DNA of 64,000 nt from Thalassospira profundimaris (GTDB taxonomy: Bacteria; Pseudomonadota; Alphaproteobacteria; Rhodospirillales; Thalassospiraceae), in contig NZ_JPWF01000002.1 in the NCBI RefSeq assembly GCF_003326675.1, forward strand, positions 186,001 through 250,000, read 5' to 3'. A program made the position numbers and the translations under genes. The notes under the pieces were generated by a model. That model saw only the letters and a program-made list of their open reading frames with translations. It was not told where the DNA came from and ran no database searches. Shown piece by piece: positions 62,211 through 64,000 of this stretch. Every line of letters starts with the position of its first letter. Within the stretch, counting starts at the first letter, position 1.

Positions 62211-63545
62211 TTAGAAGATATCGAGCCCTTTTAGCAGGATGAAGGCAATCGCGACCGGGGCCACGAATTTTACAATCAATCCCCATGCGGTGATCCAGCC
62301 GGGTACAACACCATTGTGGGCAATGATTTCCTCCTTGGCTTTGCCCCAGACAACCCAGCCGACAAACAGCGAGATGAACAGGCCGCCAATCGGCAACAAC
62401 AGGTTGGAACTGATGAAATCCATCAGATCGAAGAAGCTTTTGCCAAAGAAGGTGACATCCGACATCACGCCAAGCGACAGCGACGAAGGGATACCCAGCA
62501 AGAAGATGATCAGGCCGATTACCACGGCTGCAGTCTTGCGGCTGACACCACGGTCATCAACAAAATAGGCGACCACCACTTCAAGGATCGACACTGCCGA
62601 TGTCAGGGCAGCAATACCCAGCAGCAGGAAGAACATGAAGGCAAACAGCGATCCCATCGGCATATGCGCAAACACCGCCGGAAGGGTAATGAAGGTCAAG
62701 CCAGGACCGGCACTCGGATCAAAGCCAAAGGCAAAGACCGCCGGAAGGATCAAAAGACCCGCCATCACCGCAACAGCGGTATCAAGCAACGTCACCCATC
62801 CCGCGGCACCCGCGATGTTTTCTTTCTTCGACAGATACGATCCATACGTAATCATCGCGCCCATCCCGAGCGAGAGCGAGAAGAACGCCTGCGACAGTGC
62901 ATCTGAAACCGTGTTCCAGGTTACCTTGGAAAAGTCAGGCGACAGCAGGAAGGCGACACCTTCGCTGCCACCCGGCAAAGTCACCGAGCGAATGATCAAA
63001 ATGATCAGAAGCGCGAACAAGGCCGGCATCAGGATTTTTGATGCGCGCTCAATCCCCGCACCAACCCCAGCCAAAACAACAAACACGGTCAGCGCCATAA
63101 AGATCGCATGGAAGATCAGCGGAGATACCGGGTCAGAAATGAAGTCCCCGAAGATGCCGCCAAGGGCAGCCGGATCTTCAATCGACAATGCGCCGGAAAT
63201 CGACTTGATCATGTAGGAAATTGTCCAGCCAGCAACGACGCTGTAGAAAGACAAAATCAGAAAAGCCGCCGCAACGCCGCACAAACCGACAATCGGCCAA
63301 AGACCGCCTTTGAGTTTGACGAATGCGCCAATCGCATTCTTTTCCGACATGCGGCCAATCACAAATTCCGCCAGCATGACGGAAATCCCGATGGTAAAGA
63401 CCAGTGCCAGATAAATAATCAGGAAGGCGCCACCACCATTTTCGCCTGCCATATAGGGGAACTTCCAGATGTTCCCAAGGCCAACAGCCGATCCGGCGGC
63501 CGCCAAAATAAAGCCGAGGCGCGAGCCCCAGTTTTCACGTTTCAT
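62211..63545 (-). CDS. Sodium-dependent NSS family transporter (LeuT-like)
   Basis: The 444-residue protein has about 11-12 membrane helices and the NSS signature GSAVGLGNIWKFPYMAGENG at the first helix, which contributes to Na+ and substrate binding. Later parts (SLSLGMGAMITYGSYLSKKE) are also typical. LeuT-type transporters take up amino acids or related compounds with Na+. ATG 63545 is preferred over the adjacent ATG 63548 and over the frame reaching 63653, because AGG then stands six bases upstream. Confidence 0.93.
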   Translation of the reverse strand: MKRENWGSRLGFILAAAGSAVGLGNIWKFPYMAGENGGGAFLIIYLALVFTIGISVMLAEFVIGRMSEKNAIGAFVKLKGGLWPIVGLCGVAAAFLILSFYSVVAGWTISYMIKSISGALSIEDPAALGGIFGDFISDPVSPLIFHAIFMALTVFVVLAGVGAGIERASKILMPALFALLIILIIRSVTLPGGSEGVAFLLSPDFSKVTWNTVSDALSQAFFSLSLGMGAMITYGSYLSKKENIAGAAGWVTLLDTAVAVMAGLLILPAVFAFGFDPSAGPGLTFITLPAVFAHMPMGSLFAFMFFLLLGIAALTSAVSILEVVVAYFVDDRGVSRKTAAVVIGLIIFLLGIPSSLSLGVMSDVTFFGKSFFDLMDFISSNLLLPIGGLFISLFVGWVVWGKAKEEIIAHNGVVPGWITAWGLIVKFVAPVAIAFILLKGLDIF

Positions 63546-63822
63546 CATTAACCTGCAAACCTTCTTTATCGACCGGCCTCGTTGGAAATTGCTCCCGCCA
63601 ACGTGCCAGTTCCTCATTTTTGCTTTAACGCAAAGGTTCAAGACGTCCCTCACGTCGGAAACACATTCGCTGGAATGGTTCCGATTGGTCCGCAGCTCTT
63701 AACATCAATCTTTAGAAATCTCATTTCGAAATTCACCCAAAAGCCGCAAAAATCCGCCCTTTTGAAGCAATTATAACTTTCAAGTCCTTGTGATTAGGGG
63801 TTGATGGGTGTTTTCAGGCATC

Positions 63823-64000
63823 ATGAAAGGCATGAAACATTCTTGCCCCCTTCTTTTTGCCCTTACAGGCGCAATCATGCTGGTTTCCAGCCTTGCCACT
63901 GCTGCGCAAAGCACCACCCCGCGCGCCGTCGTGGAACTCTATACCTCGCAGGGATGCAATTCCTGCCCGCCGGCAGACCGTGTTCTTTATGAGTTAAATC
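63823..64000 (+). CDS. DUF1223 family secreted protein (3' end outside window)
   Basis: Fifty-nine codons are visible. They encode a signal peptide (LLFALTGAIMLVSSLATAAQ) and then RAVVELYTSQGCNSCPPADR, the hallmark CxxC-containing start of DUF1223 proteins, which have a thioredoxin-like fold and an unknown role. ATG 63823 and ATG 63832 are both possible; the latter has AAAGG upstream. The gene is divergent from the NSS transporter across 277 bases. Confidence 0.85.
   Translation, partial: MKGMKHSCPLLFALTGAIMLVSSLATAAQSTTPRAVVELYTSQGCNSCPPADRVLYELN

Noticed and set aside
63546-63822. Glycine or other riboswitch in the leader of the NSS transporter
   Set aside because: I looked for the glycine aptamer core and found no match. 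Only a small TTTGC/GCAAA stem is present.

Overview
The window looks like chromosomal DNA of a free-living alphaproteobacterium, most likely a marine member of the Rhodospirillales such as Thalassospira (inference from gene content, not from a search). Direct support comes from a GcrA cell-cycle regulator (an alphaproteobacterial marker), the CarD/FdxA neighbour pair, a six-gene Mrp Na+/H+ antiporter operon with fused MrpA-MrpB, a Na+-dependent NSS transporter and three EAL-domain cyclic-di-GMP proteins. I see no rRNA, CRISPR array, insertion sequence, phage or plasmid backbone. One tRNA (Arg, CCT anticodon) is present.

Layout. 1-5.4 kb: the end of a GGDEF-EAL protein, a 40-residue membrane miniprotein, an ACT-domain protein behind an Ile-rich candidate leader peptide, a Nudix hydrolase, two small poorly known proteins, NnrU and gcrA. 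5.4-9.8 kb: periplasmic CpdB-type nucleotidase, and an MFS transporter divergent from an AraC regulator (NimR/NimT-like layout). 9.8-13.5 kb: orphan regulators, with two AraC paralogues of which the first is frameshifted near its end, flanked by unknown small proteins. 13.7-19.3 kb: EamA exporter, ketopantoate reductase-like protein and a glutarate/glutaryl-CoA module (CoA-transferase, glutaryl-CoA dehydrogenase, divergent LysR regulator with a palindromic operator). 19.3-22 kb: a translationally coupled pair of unrecognised genes. 22-30 kb: HmgA-family dioxygenase, tRNA-Arg, PagL-like lipid A deacylase, prolyl iminopeptidase, SNase-like protein, M48 lipoprotein protease, a PPP-fold protein that has lost its metal ligands, carD and fdxA.

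30.4-36 kb is a signalling island: membrane PAS-GGDEF-EAL protein, stand-alone receiver, CheC-type phosphatase, PAS histidine kinase and a LiuR-like MerR regulator with a palindrome just upstream. 36-39.9 kb: DUF454 membrane protein, ArfB ribosome rescue hydrolase, TetR regulator, acyl-ACP thioesterase, RNase HII and a GNAT acetyltransferase. 39.9-45.9 kb: the mrp operon. 46-47.3 kb: an MFS transporter. 47.5-55.8 kb: a branched-chain-amino-acid-type ABC transporter (two ATPases, two permeases, binding protein) interleaved with two adenylate-forming CoA ligases, which suggests uptake coupled to CoA activation of a carboxylic acid. 56.7-63.5 kb: aconitase AcnA, a CBS-CBS-PAS-GGDEF-EAL protein with a degenerate GGDEF motif, and an NSS transporter. 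The window ends inside a DUF1223 protein.

The best candidates for undescribed biology are the 19.3-21.9 kb unknown gene pair, the kinase/receiver/CheC module, the Ile-rich leader in front of the ACT protein, and two proteins that keep a known fold but have lost its metal or cofactor residues. Starts were moved inward from the longest reading frame where a Shine-Dalgarno site, signal peptide or family alignment supported it.
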